The notes under the pieces are model-generated. The model saw only the letters and a list, made by a program, of their open reading frames with translations, was not told the DNA's origin and ran no database searches. Shown here piece after piece: positions 1 through 8,897 of a DNA stretch of 48,093 bases (positions are counted from its first letter, which is position 1; each line of letters starts with the position of its first letter). Source of the stretch: JADHLN01 sp965658435 (GTDB taxonomy: Bacteria; Pseudomonadota; Alphaproteobacteria; Rickettsiales; JABIRX01); assembly GCA_965658435.1 (NCBI GenBank), contig CBFHSE010000006.1, forward strand, positions 1 to 48,093, written 5' to 3'. The position numbers and the translations under genes were made by a program.

Positions 1-246
1 GACGGAAAACTCATAGAAGAAGTAAGCGTCTTATATGAAGCAACTCAAAATGGCGAGACTAAAATTATAGAAGCTTTAAAAAATGCTGGATATGATTTTC
101 AAAATGATAAAGGTTATATTAAATATGATAGTGACGGAAAACCAATAGAAGAAGTAAGCGTCTTATATGAAGCAACTCAAAATGGCGAGACTAAAATTAT
201 AGAAGCTTTAAAAGATGCTGGATATGATTTTCAAAATGATAGAGGT
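1..246 (+). repeat. 132-bp in-frame tandem repeat, nearly two copies
   Basis: The segment at 1-132 is repeated almost exactly from 133 to about 246. Differences are few, for example CTCATA against CCAATA early in the unit and AAA against GAT near position 210. The period is 132 bp, or 44 codons. The window begins inside the array, so the true copy number is unknown and an assembly break in the repeat is likely. Confidence 0.9.
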
Positions 247-363
247 TATAAAAGAAAACCTCCTGTCTATAAAACATCAAGTATAGAAGGCATCATAAAG
301 AAACAAAAAGTTGATATAGCAAGAGCATCAGGTGGAATTGGCTCAGGTGGAAGAGGTAGGTAA
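1..363 (+). CDS. 3' end of a tandem-repeat (ankyrin-like) protein, truncated by the window edge
   Basis: An open frame enters from the left edge and stops at TAA 361-363, giving 120 residues with no start in view. It holds nearly two copies of a 44-residue unit beginning DGK-IEEVSVLYEATQNG and continuing ETKIIEALK-AGYDFQND. The EATQNGETKIIEALKNAG part resembles the helix pair of an ankyrin repeat, but the GxTPLH core is missing, so membership is only suggested. The protein ends in a basic glycine-rich tail (ARASGGIGSGGRGR). The remnant at 463-905 on the other strand has a similar late motif (VDKARAAGRTK), so the two are probably related. Function unknown; a secreted host-interaction protein is an inference. 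Confidence 0.7.
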   Translation, partial: DGKLIEEVSVLYEATQNGETKIIEALKNAGYDFQNDKGYIKYDSDGKPIEEVSVLYEATQNGETKIIEALKDAGYDFQNDRGYKRKPPVYKTSSIEGIIKKQKVDIARASGGIGSGGRGR

Positions 364-462
364 ATAGCTTTTTATTTATCTCTATATAAATATATTCTAT
401 ATAATTTAGTTAATATCCAACTATTAAAGCTCTAATGCATTTAGGTATTTAATTATTGCATA

Positions 463-905
463 TTAACTAATAGAGCAACCTACTTGTTTTGTCCTTCCTG
501 CTGCTCTTGCTTTATCAACTTGTGCAGTATATGAACGAGACGAAGGTATGGCTTGATGGATAGATTTTAATAACTCTCCAATAATATTTGCTGCTTGTTC
601 TGCACATTTCGTGATACCATCTGGAGATTGAGTACCAGCTCCTCTTGCATCAACTTGTACCGCATGTGAACCAACATGTTTTTCTTGTAATTCATTAATC
701 TTTGCTTCAACTGCCTTGCGATATATTCCTTCTTGTATATCCTCTAGTTTGAGTGGTTTGTTTGATTCAGATGTAATTATTAGTTCAGCTAAAGCAGAAA
801 TAATTTCAACATAGAATTGATTATTATTTATAGGAATATCAAGAGGTGTTTGTCATTTTTAAAAATTTCTTCATATATAAAATAATCCAAGCAAAAACTA
901 GCTAA
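463..905 (-). pseudogene. Decayed ankyrin-type protein gene, C-terminal part
   Basis: Reading leftward, the frame is open from 852 to a TAA at 463-465 (about 130 codons) but has no usable start and is preceded by TGA at 853-855. Its beginning, TPLDIPINNNQ, looks like the start of an ankyrin repeat. Upstream coding sense continues in another frame (YEEIFKNDK, to about 905), so a frameshift near 850 is likely. The C-terminal part is KARAAGRTKQVGCSIS, and VDKARA recalls the VDIARA near the end of the 1-363 product. I read this as a broken relative of that gene. The exact upstream limit is uncertain. Confidence 0.55.
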
Positions 906-932
906 AAACACACAGATCCAGCAGCTTAATTT

Positions 933-2539
933 TTATCTGGAACGCCCACTTGCATTATTAACTGGTACTTGTGGCGTGCTTGGTGGCGGAGACCCGCTTG
1001 CAATAACTCTTTGTAAAGGATGAGAAGGAGAAGACGAAATACCTTCTAGACCTTTCACTGGGTTACCAGATTTTTCATCAGTAGCTTTAATTATTTTTGT
1101 AGAGGTCATACCAGGTTTAAAAGAAGATAAACACCTTACAAACTCTCCGTTACGCACACAAATCATATCTTATTCTAATCTTCCTAAACTTTTACCTCCC
1201 AAAATATATTTATCAAAGGCTTCTTCAACAATTTTTTTATTATCTGGATTTTTCTTAATTTCTATTCTATCAAGCTGAACACCTGCTCTCAATAAAAAAT
1301 ATGCATTATGAGCTGGATTATTTTCTCTATAAGTGTTTGGAACTTTTTTACCTATACCTTCAAAAAGAGCCTTAGTATATCTAGATTCTGAAAAATCTAC
1401 ACCAATTAACTTACCAAGTTGAGTAAATTTATCTACCGGATAAGTTTGCTTTCCATCTCGAGTTAAGGTTACACCGTTAACATGGTATTTTTCATATTCA
1501 CCCCTCAAAGAATTTTCTAAGGATGCCTCAACTACGATTTTAATTTGAGTCTGGAAATCTGGAGATGCTTTATCATATATTTTTTTTATATCTTGAGCAC
1601 TAATAAATTGAACATCTAAACCTTTTTTAGCATCTTGTTCATCTAGAAAAAATGCTTTTTTAAAAACATATTCTAATGTTTTTTGAAGATCTTCTGGCTC
1701 TTGATCTAATGTATCATTTTTTTCTGGAATAACTTTCAAAACACTAATTGCTTTTTCCTGATGGTTCTTTCTTTTTGCGTCATAATCAGAGAGTTTTCTG
1801 CTATTGAACTTTGTAAAATCTACATATTCAACATCATCATAAATATTTTTTACCAGATTTATATTTCCATTTCCCACAGCAATCTTTAAAGCACGAAATT
1901 TTAAACCTTTTTTAGCATCATCCGTGGAAAATTTATATTGACTAAACAAACTATCAAACTTTTGTTTGGTTTTTATACAATCATTTTGTCCTGGTTTTAC
2001 TTTGCTTAAAATTTCAGTTTCAATCTGTTATGAATCCATATTTGGCTCACTATCTTTTTTTATTTTTGATCTAAGTAAATTATCTTGTCTCTTAACCCAA
2101 CCACTATATGTATTACCATCGAAAGTATCTACGACTTTTGGACTTTTTGGATTTTCATCAACATTATTTATTCTAAGACTATCCGGCGTCTACCTTGTCT
2201 TATATTTAATGGTTCATTTAATCGAATATCTTGAATTTTTGTTAATCTTAATTGAGATTGACTTGCACCCTTAAGATCTAAACCATAGACATTTAAAAGC
2301 GCAGCATGATATTTATCATAATCATCTACATTGAGTAACTCAGAATCATTACCATAAGCAATTGTCTCATAAAAAGTTATAAAAACCTTTGAACGTTCCT
2401 TAAGCAAATCATCAGTTAGTTTTGATTTACCTCCAGTTTCATTATGAAAACTCTCAATTATTTTTTGCACTTCTTTTGGAGTTTTATTTACTTTTGAAAC
2501 AACAGTATCATATATCTTTATATCATCAGGGGTTGCCAT
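933..2539 (-). pseudogene. Broken repeat-protein gene with one frameshift and two in-frame TAA codons
   Basis: Three consecutive pieces read as one ancestral protein of about 535 codons. Piece 1 starts at ATG 2539 (MATPDDIKIYDTVV) and leaves frame near 2181-2195. Piece 2 continues in the shifted frame (DSLRINNVDENPKSPKVV) to TAA at 2028-2030, then runs on in the same frame (QIETEILSKVKPGQ) to TAA at 1170-1172. Piece 3 is again in the same frame and ends at 933. One stretch (LKIAVGNGNINLVKNI) looks like an ankyrin helix pair. The C-terminus is proline-rich and basic (SGSPPPSTPQ, ending NASGRSR), like the product of 2918-4366. The 2168-2539 piece or the 1170-1949 piece (TTG start at 1949) might still be translated alone, but continuity across the breaks favours decay. 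Confidence 0.7.
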
Positions 2540-2628
2540 ATTTCAAAAATCTAAAAAACTTAGCATGATTCTAATTTTAACATATAATTAAATTTAAAAT
2601 AAATTTATTTTATTCAAATAGATCAACA

Positions 2629-2792
2629 TTATATATCAAAAACTTCAGATAATAAAAAACTACAAATATTTCTTCCTTTTGCATAATCATTAGCTTCTTG
2701 CAACGCTAATGTTTTATATTTTTATCTACTCCACTATTTCGTAATAATCTTAGCAATTTAGCATTTAAATTGATAATATATTCTATTGAAGC
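2629..2792 (-). pseudogene. Ankyrin-repeat fragment in the 2540-2917 gap
   Basis: The roughly 380-bp gap between 2539 and 2918 has no intact gene. On the minus strand, ASIEYIINLNAKLLRLLRNS continues as GVDKNIK in one frame (2792 down to about 2712). After a single frameshift it reads TLALQEANDYAKGRNICSFL and ends LLSEVFDI at TAA 2629-2631. Joined, this has the LLRNSGVDKN...ALQEANDYAKGRNICSFLL pattern of a terminal ankyrin repeat. There is no start codon. The rest of the gap is very AT-rich with nothing I can name. Confidence 0.5.
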
Positions 2793-2917
2793 TTATTTAT
2801 TAGCTAAAAATACAAGATTTATTTTATTCAAATATAAAGAAAATTTCTTTATAAATTAAAATAATAGGAAAAATAAAATTAATAATCCTTCCTATTACAA
2901 AAACTTATATTTTTTAT

Positions 2918-4366
2918 CTACCTTCCTGGAGAAGGTGGTGGATTACCACTTTCTTTGCTAGGAGACAAAGGTGCTTTACCTTTGCTCGAACTAGGTTGCA
3001 TTCGAGGGGTTGAAGGAGGGGTTGAATTCCCATTTCTAAGTAAAGAAGAAAAAGCACTTCCACTTCCACCAAACCCCACAGGATATGACGCATCTCTTGC
3101 TCCAGCAGCACCACCAGTTCTTTGACTAACTCTGCGTGCTTCTGGTTCAGGTGTTCTTGCCCTACGAATAGGTAAAGAAGAAAAAGCACTTCCACTTCCA
3201 CCAAACCCCGAAGAATCTCGTATATTTCCTGCTCCAGCAGCATCACTAATTCTTTGCCTAAATCTGGGTACTTCTGGTTCAGGTGTTCTAAATAGATCAT
3301 TATCATCATTTTCAAGTCCACCTGCCGCTCCTTGCATATCTGAAGAATCTAAGTTACTACCAACACTCGGTAAAGCGGGCATATTTCCTGATCCAGTAAA
3401 ACCACCAGCAGCTCCATTAACTTCGACTCCTTGTGCTGGTTGGCTAAATTCTAATAATAACATTTCTAAGGCTAAATCACCTCCTAATGAATCATCTAAT
3501 AAAAAATTTCGTTTTCCATCTGATTTTCGATCTGATTTTTCATATAAACTTTGACATTCTTCATCAGGTCTTATATATTTTTTTCTAGGTACAGGAGGAG
3601 GAGCCTGTCCAATCCCGTGTTGTTGAGGAATAAGATGACCTCCATTTCCTGGGTTACTAGGAGAAGCAACTCCTCTTCTTTCAGCTTCCCGCAAATCTTC
3701 CATTAATTCTTTATAATGCCTCACTAGTTCTTTATACTGCCTCTCTATTTCTTCATTCTGCCTCTCTAGTTCTTCATTCTGCCCATCTTCTCCTGGAGCG
3801 TTTCTTAAATTTTTTCTTAAATTTCTAAAATGATTTACAAACTCTTGTACAATTAGTTCTCGAAAAAATTTAGCAAGTGTTTCTGTATTATTTTTTTCAT
3901 CATCTAATAAACCAGTCCAAGTTCTTCCAAGAGTTATACCAAACAAATCTCTATTTAAAACCACTGATGTTAAATTCACCTCACTCATAGCTATCGTTAC
4001 CATCTCAATAGAAGATTCATCTGTAGTTTTCTGTTCAGGCTGTCCATCAGGATGTACATCAGGCTGTCCAGCAGTACGTGCATTAGAATCATGGGTAGTT
4101 TGCAGTGAAGCAAGATATTCTCTATATTCTTCAACCAAAACAGAAAATTCCTCTCTGGATAATGTTATTCCATCTAGATTTAGTGAATCATAGATTGCAT
4201 TTATAAAAGAGTCTCTAGTATATGTATCTCTTTCATCAAGTAAGTTTTGTGAAGTTGTAATAACAAACTGGGTTAACGGGTGTTGTCCTGAACCTGCAGA
4301 ATATAAATCATCCCTTATTTCTAGGAAAGCTTCAGAAAAGCCCCTTTCTTTATCATCATTTATCAT
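2918..4366 (-). CDS. Large unrecognised protein: coiled coil plus proline/glycine-rich repeat tail
   Basis: This is 482 residues from ATG 4366 (MINDDKERGFSEAF). I do not recognise the N-terminal helical region. Around residues 195-225 there is a coiled coil built on NEELERQNEEIERQYKEL. The second half is low-complexity. It contains two 44-residue repeats (RTPEPE...FGGSGSAFSSL) and a Ser/Pro-rich basic tail (KGKAPLSPSKESGNPPPSPGR in part). There is no signal peptide or membrane segment. The tail resembles those of nearby repeat proteins, and Rickettsiales type IV effectors often carry disordered basic C-termini, so a secreted-effector role is plausible but unproven. Confidence 0.75.
   Translation of the reverse strand: MINDDKERGFSEAFLEIRDDLYSAGSGQHPLTQFVITTSQNLLDERDTYTRDSFINAIYDSLNLDGITLSREEFSVLVEEYREYLASLQTTHDSNARTAGQPDVHPDGQPEQKTTDESSIEMVTIAMSEVNLTSVVLNRDLFGITLGRTWTGLLDDEKNNTETLAKFFRELIVQEFVNHFRNLRKNLRNAPGEDGQNEELERQNEEIERQYKELVRHYKELMEDLREAERRGVASPSNPGNGGHLIPQQHGIGQAPPPVPRKKYIRPDEECQSLYEKSDRKSDGKRNFLLDDSLGGDLALEMLLLEFSQPAQGVEVNGAAGGFTGSGNMPALPSVGSNLDSSDMQGAAGGLENDDNDLFRTPEPEVPRFRQRISDAAGAGNIRDSSGFGGSGSAFSSLPIRRARTPEPEARRVSQRTGGAAGARDASYPVGFGGSGSAFSSLLRNGNSTPPSTPRMQPSSSKGKAPLSPSKESGNPPPSPGR
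3042..3305 (-). repeat. 132-bp tandem duplication inside the 2918-4366 gene
   Basis: The block that opens at 3042-3077 recurs at 3174-3209, and the flanking TCTGGTTCAG recurs at 3141 and 3273. Both offsets are 132 bp. The unit encodes 44 residues with TPEPE and FGGSGSAFSSL. The period equals that of the unrelated-looking repeat at 1-246. Confidence 0.85.
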
Positions 4367-4445
4367 ATTTCTCTCTTAAAATTTTTTACATTATATCAAA
4401 TTTCAAATAGTTACGCAAGATACAAATAAAAAATTACAAATTGAT

Positions 4446-5000
4446 TTAGTTTAATCTGAATAAAATCTCATTTCTTTTTAAAAATGGCAATGTCCAAGGA
4501 GTGTTATAATATGCTCTAATTGTCTTGGTTACATCAGCTTTTATTTTTTTCTTGGCAATAATATCTTCTAATATTTTTTGTTGCTCAAGAAAATTTGTTA
4601 AATTTGCCCTACCTGAAAATCTTAACACGATAAATTTAGAATCTTTTAATTCCTCAATTTTTATATTTTTATTATCAGGAATTGGTAATTCTTTATTTTT
4701 AAATTTATATGGCAAAACAAAAGACATAATATTTTCATTTTTTTCACTAATTTGAAAAACAGGTATAGTCATTTTTATTTTTTGCTTTTCTGAATTACCT
4801 CCAGAAATAAAATTAAATAAAGACCTAAAATTATTATTAGCAGATTGCAAAGATGATCTCACTGTTGCAAGTTTTAAATGAGGGTAATTTCTAATTTCTA
4901 TTTTATCAGAAATCACCTTAATAACTTCATATTGAGCCTCTTCATTAGCATGTGCATTATTAAAAGAAAACAACAAAACCATAAATAAAATTTTTAACAT
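4446..5000 (-). CDS. SOUL-family heme-binding protein, exported
   Basis: This is 184 residues. A signal peptide (MLKILFMVLLFSFNNAHA, cut near residue 18) precedes a SOUL/HBP domain over most of the protein. Family marks are YEVIKVISDKIEIRNYP at the start, FRSLFNFISGGN with KMTIPVF in the middle, the MSFVLPYKF strand, and the terminal YNTPWTLPFLKRNEI. SOUL proteins bind heme or other hydrophobic ligands; a periplasmic site here follows from the signal peptide. It lies between repeat-protein genes on the same strand, with 79 bp to the next gene, and does not obviously belong to them. The family assignment is secure; the ligand is not. Confidence 0.9.
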   Translation of the reverse strand: MLKILFMVLLFSFNNAHANEEAQYEVIKVISDKIEIRNYPHLKLATVRSSLQSANNNFRSLFNFISGGNSEKQKIKMTIPVFQISEKNENIMSFVLPYKFKNKELPIPDNKNIKIEELKDSKFIVLRFSGRANLTNFLEQQKILEDIIAKKKIKADVTKTIRAYYNTPWTLPFLKRNEILFRLN

Positions 5001-5168
5001 AAAAATATCTTAAAATTATTTATAACCATTAAGAATTTTTTTTAAATTACAAATAACCCAAAAATTTTACAATTAGAAACTATAATTTCAATTAATCTGT
5101 ACTCAAAATTTTTACATGAAGAAAATTTTTTGCTTTTATAAATGTGCCAATTTGTAAAAATAAAATTA

Positions 5169-8012
5169 TTATCTATTCATACCTGGAGGACTTTGATGTA
5201 ATTTTAATGCGTCTCTAAAGCTAAATTGAGGTAAACAACCGCAACATATACCTACTGCTCCGGCTTGTTGTTCTTCGGGTGTTGCTCCGGCTGCTTCTTC
5301 TTGTCTTTCCCTCTCTGCTGCTGCTTTCTTTGCTGCTTCTTGTCTTTCCCTCTCTGCTGCTTTCTCTTCTGCTGCTTGTCTTTCCCTCTCTGCTGCTGCT
5401 NNNNNNNNNNNNNNNNNNNNNNNNNNNNNNNNNNNNNNNNNNNNNNNNNNNNNNNNNNNNNNNNNNNNNNNNNNNNNNNNNNNNNNNNNNNNNNNNNCTT
5501 CTTTCTTTGCTGCTTCTTGTCTTTCCCTCTCTGCTGCTTTCTCTTCTGCTGCTTGTCTTTCCCTCTCTGCTGCTGCTTTCTCTGCTGCTGCTTGTCTTTC
5601 CCTCTCTGCTGCTTCTTGTCTTCTCCCTTCAGGATGTGTCTGCTGCAGACCTGGAATTGGACTTGTTAATATTATTGTTGTCTTTTCTACTGCTGCTTCT
5701 GCATGTCTTGCCTTATCTCTATTCAATTGTTCTGTTAATTTTTCTGTTTCATATGTAATTTTTTGAAAATCATCAGAATAATCTATGCACAATTCATGAT
5801 TACGACTATCACCAAGAATTAATTGATCAATTAATCCTTTGTTTTTTTCATAAAATTCTTGATAGATCTTAACTACTGATAATTCCTCTACATCCTGTTC
5901 TAGATTTAAATCACCACATATTTTTTTTTCAATTTGGCTCTTACATAATTCTTCTGCTTTCAAAACTACAGAATTCAAAAATAATTTAATCAAGCTAGCG
6001 ATTCCATGATATATTTTATCTCGAGCAATTTTGTCTTCATCACAACAATCATGACCAAGTTGTAACAAGCTCAAAAATCTACTTTCATTTCCATCAAAAA
6101 AACCTCTAAAACAATTAAAATATTCTAGATAATCTTGTCCCAAAATACCATTAATAACTTGTGTTCTATCACTAAGGTCATATTGTTCACCTACAATAAG
6201 ATATGTTTCAGCAGAAAATAATTGAAAAAGATCTTGAATATCTCCTCTACTTTCAAGATGTGTCTGCTGCAGATCTGGAATTGGACTTGTTAATATTATT
6301 TTTGTCTGTTCTACTGGTGCTTCTCTTTCCTGCTCTGGCGCTTGCGTTGCATGCTCTTTATATGCTATATTTTTTTCGTCTTCCTTACTCATTTTTTGAT
6401 ATAAAAGAGTTTTTTTGATATATTGTAAAAAATCTTCACCAATTTCATTGTTTAGTGTATACCATAGTAATTGAGATAATTGAAAATTCGTATTTAATAT
6501 CCCTTTATTAGAGTTTAGGTAATGTGACTGTATTAGATATCGTTCAACTAAATCAGTAGATTTGCCCCAATAAATACTACCAATTATTTCATCACATTTA
6601 AAATATTCCATAATTTTATTAAATTTCATCATTCTTGGTTCAAAACATTTTATTTTATCTTGTAATAATGCTGCTCGTCTTTCCTTCTCTTCTGATTTTC
6701 TTTCCCTCTCTGCTGCTGCTTCTTCTGATTGTCTTGCCCTCTCTGGTGCTGCTTCTTCTGATTTTCTTGCCTCCTCTGCTATTGAATTAAATAATTCTTT
6801 ACGGAGCTCTAGCAATTCTGCTATATTTTGTGAACCTTCGAAACCTTGCTCTATTTTACAAAATGCTAAAAGTTCACTTAAAAAGTCTCCTAACAATCCA
6901 TCATAACTTTCACCAGAAATTGTTATAAATCTATCATCAGAATATCTGTGTAATTGATGGTCAGCGTTTAATTTTCTCATCAAATAAAATCCATCTTTAG
7001 CTAGTATATTTTCTTGTCTTTCCTGCTCTGGCGCTTGCGTTTCATGCTCTTCTTGTCTTTCCTTCTGTTCTGCTGCTTTTATGAATTCTTTTTCAAATTT
7101 TTCTAAGTTATCTGAAGCTTCACACATTGCTGTTGATAACCAGTAAAGAATTCCAAATAAAACTTCATCTTCAACTATTGCACCTAAGTGTATTTGCTCA
7201 TTTTCATCCATAGCATTAACATCAGCTCCTGCTGCTTTTAATGCATTGACAGTTTTAGAACGACCCCATAAAACTGCCATGTGTAAGGGTGTATGTCCAT
7301 ATTTATCTTTAGCATTAACATCAGCTCCTGCTGCTATTAATGCATTTACAATTTTAGTATGACCATTTTTAGCTGCTAAGTGTAAGGGTGTTTTTCCATC
7401 TTCATCTACAGTATTAACATCAGCTCCTTCTGCTATTAATGCTTCTACTCTTTCAGTATAACCATTTCTAACTTTCCAGAGTAAGGCTGCTTCGTTATTT
7501 TCATCTACAACATCAACTTGATCTTCTGCAAAAGTACATATCTCTGATTCAACTGACAAACATGAAGAACCATCTGAAGAACCAGGTGTTTCTTCGCCTA
7601 ATCTCAATATTTCCCTCTCTGCTGCTGCTTGTCTTCCCCTCTCTGCTGCTTCTTGTCTTTCCCTCTCTGCTGCTGCTTTCTCTGCTGCTGCTGCTTTCTC
7701 TGCTGCTGCTGCTTTCTCTGCTGCTTCTTGTCTTTCCCTCTCTGCTGCTTTCTCTGCTGCTGCTGCTCTCTCTGCTGCTGCTTTCTTTGCTGCTGCTTGT
7801 CTTTTCCTCTCTGCTGCAAGTAGAAATAATGGTAATTTAGTATCTTGTTTTGTCTCTAATGGCTCTACAGGAAAAATACCTTGACTAGCAGTATTTCCAG
7901 TATTTCCAGTATTTCCAGTATTTCCAGTATTTCCAGTATTTCCAGTATCTCTAGTATCTCTAGTATTTCCAGTATTTCCAGTATTTCCAGTATTTCCAGT
8001 ATTTTTTCTCAT
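5169..8012 (-). CDS. Giant ankyrin-repeat / Ala-Glu-Arg coiled-coil protein
   Basis: About 947 residues from ATG 8012, counting a run of unknown bases. In order: a (Gly-Asn-Thr)n stretch; a charged helical region built on AAAERERQ/EAAEKAA words; about three ankyrin repeats (NEAALLWKVRNGYTERVEAL, then GKTPLHLAAKNGHTKIVNAL, then GHTPLHMAVLWGRSKTVNAL, each with GADVN); and a long helical region with further RERK/EERA runs. A linker containing ILTSPIP-LQQTH occurs twice (DNA copies near 5629-5676 and 6253-6300). After it come more coiled coil and a Cys-containing end (GICCGCLPQFSF) closing in HQSPPGMNR. There is no signal peptide. Ankyrins of intracellular bacteria commonly bind host proteins after secretion; that role is inferred. 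The reading frame agrees on both sides of the gap. Confidence 0.85.
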   Translation of the reverse strand: MRKNTGNTGNTGNTGNTRDTRDTGNTGNTGNTGNTGNTGNTASQGIFPVEPLETKQDTKLPLFLLAAERKRQAAAKKAAAERAAAAEKAAERERQEAAEKAAAAEKAAAAEKAAAERERQEAAERGRQAAAEREILRLGEETPGSSDGSSCLSVESEICTFAEDQVDVVDENNEAALLWKVRNGYTERVEALIAEGADVNTVDEDGKTPLHLAAKNGHTKIVNALIAAGADVNAKDKYGHTPLHMAVLWGRSKTVNALKAAGADVNAMDENEQIHLGAIVEDEVLFGILYWLSTAMCEASDNLEKFEKEFIKAAEQKERQEEHETQAPEQERQENILAKDGFYLMRKLNADHQLHRYSDDRFITISGESYDGLLGDFLSELLAFCKIEQGFEGSQNIAELLELRKELFNSIAEEARKSEEAAPERARQSEEAAAERERKSEEKERRAALLQDKIKCFEPRMMKFNKIMEYFKCDEIIGSIYWGKSTDLVERYLIQSHYLNSNKGILNTNFQLSQLLWYTLNNEIGEDFLQYIKKTLLYQKMSKEDEKNIAYKEHATQAPEQEREAPVEQTKIILTSPIPDLQQTHLESRGDIQDLFQLFSAETYLIVGEQYDLSDRTQVINGILGQDYLEYFNCFRGFFDGNESRFLSLLQLGHDCCDEDKIARDKIYHGIASLIKLFLNSVVLKAEELCKSQIEKKICGDLNLEQDVEELSVVKIYQEFYEKNKGLIDQLILGDSRNHELCIDYSDDFQKITYETEKLTEQLNRDKARHAEAAVEKTTIILTSPIPGLQQTHPEGRRQEAAERERQAAAEKAAAERERQAAEEKAAERERQEAAKKEXXXXXXXXXXXXXXXXXXXXXXXXXXXXXXXXXAAAERERQAAEEKAAERERQEAAKKAAAERERQEEAAGATPEEQQAGAVGICCGCLPQFSFRDALKLHQSPPGMNR
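5401..5497. other. Assembly gap (97 N) inside a coding repeat
   Basis: Ninety-seven unknown bases interrupt the Ala-Glu-Arg repeat of the ankyrin gene. The flanks are nearly identical repeat units and the frame is kept across the gap, so the missing part is probably more of the same repeat. Its true length is unknown. Confidence 0.95.
7891..8005 (-). repeat. 9-bp microsatellite-like array encoding (Gly-Asn-Thr)n
   Basis: About 13 copies of a 9-bp unit (plus-strand CCAGTATTT, two copies CTAGTATCT) lie directly after the start of the ankyrin gene. They encode Asn-Thr-Gly with two Asp-Thr-Arg variants. Each unit is three codons, so copy changes alter length without breaking the frame. Confidence 0.9.
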
Positions 8013-8120
8013 TTTCCTAACCTATTTCAAATATCATATCATAAAATTAACTACAATAAAAGATAAAAATTTATTTACTTAATTAACTTAAGAAATATAA
8101 ATAAAAAAAATAAAATTATC

Positions 8121-8888
8121 ATGAATAAAAATAAGGCTTTTAGCTTAGTTGAACTCTCAATAGTGATTATCATTATTGGTTTATTATTTACAGGAGTTGC
8201 AGGAGGTTCAAAACTTATTCAGCAAGCAAAACTGAAAAAACTAATGCTAGATATAGAGAATTATAAAACATCAGTTAATATTTTTAAGCTAAGTTACGAC
8301 GCCCTCCCAGGAGATTTTGACAGAGCAAGCAATTATTGGAACACCATAAATGGCAATAATGATGGTTATGTAAATTACATATAAAACACCATTACCTCAG
8401 GAAAAAACGAAGCTTCTGTTGCCAATCAACATCTTGCTTTAGCAGAATTAATTGATGGAAGTTTTGGTTATGGTCAAAATATGGCAGCAAATAATATTGG
8501 TCTAGAAACTGCATTTAATGGCCAAATCTTGCTATCTTCATGGACAATACCAGGCAGCACATATCTTCAAGGAGCAACACAATGGAATATTCACCATCTG
8601 GTTAGCACATCAAAAGTTGCAATCCATGTTGGAAAACCTCACAACGGTAATTATACCCATGCAATTTCACCGATAATCTCAACTGAAGATGCTTTTAATA
8701 TAGACACAAAATATGATGATGGTCTTCCAAAAAGCGGTAAAATTAGCGGCGGTAATGATGTTGCATTTCAAACAGTAAATTCAGGCAATTGTCTAAATGC
8801 TACATCTCCTCAAACTATAGAAAAACCAATTTATGATATGACAGATATGAAAACCATTCAATGTAATATAAATTTTAACTTAGATTAA
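8121..8888 (+). pseudogene. Type IV prepilin-like protein gene interrupted by an in-frame TAA
   Basis: ATG 8121 starts a protein with a class III leader and pilin helix: KAFSLVELSIVIIIIGLLF, with Phe at +1 and Glu at +5 and Ala rather than Gly at -1. The frame stops at TAA 8382-8384 after 87 residues, then stays open to TAA at 8886-8888 with sensible content (ASVANQHLALAELIDGSFG and onward). Together this makes a 255-codon gene, a normal size for a large pilin or pseudopilin. The second part alone has only an internal ATG (8481) and no leader. Either it is a recent nonsense mutation or a consensus error. No other pilus genes are nearby. Confidence 0.75.
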
Positions 8889-8897
8889 TTTCCAGCA

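Noticed and set aside
1966..2274. 102-codon plus-strand open frame
   Set aside because: It is antisense to the repeat-protein pseudogene, hydrophobic and low in complexity, with no ribosome site.
5265..5758. Plus-strand leucine/cysteine-rich open frames across the ankyrin gene, also at 7562-7840 and 7881-8066
   Set aside because: They are antisense images of the Ala-Glu-Arg and Gly-Asn-Thr repeats, with no ribosome site and low-complexity content.
7891..8005. Short regular repeats suggesting a CRISPR array
   Set aside because: Units are 9 bp with no spacers, lie inside a coding frame, and there are no cas genes.
933..8384. Possible reassignment of TAA to a sense codon, since several genes run on past TAA
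   Set aside because: Intact genes across the window end at TAA with normal lengths, and the 933-2539 gene also has a frameshift, so decay or errors explain the data.
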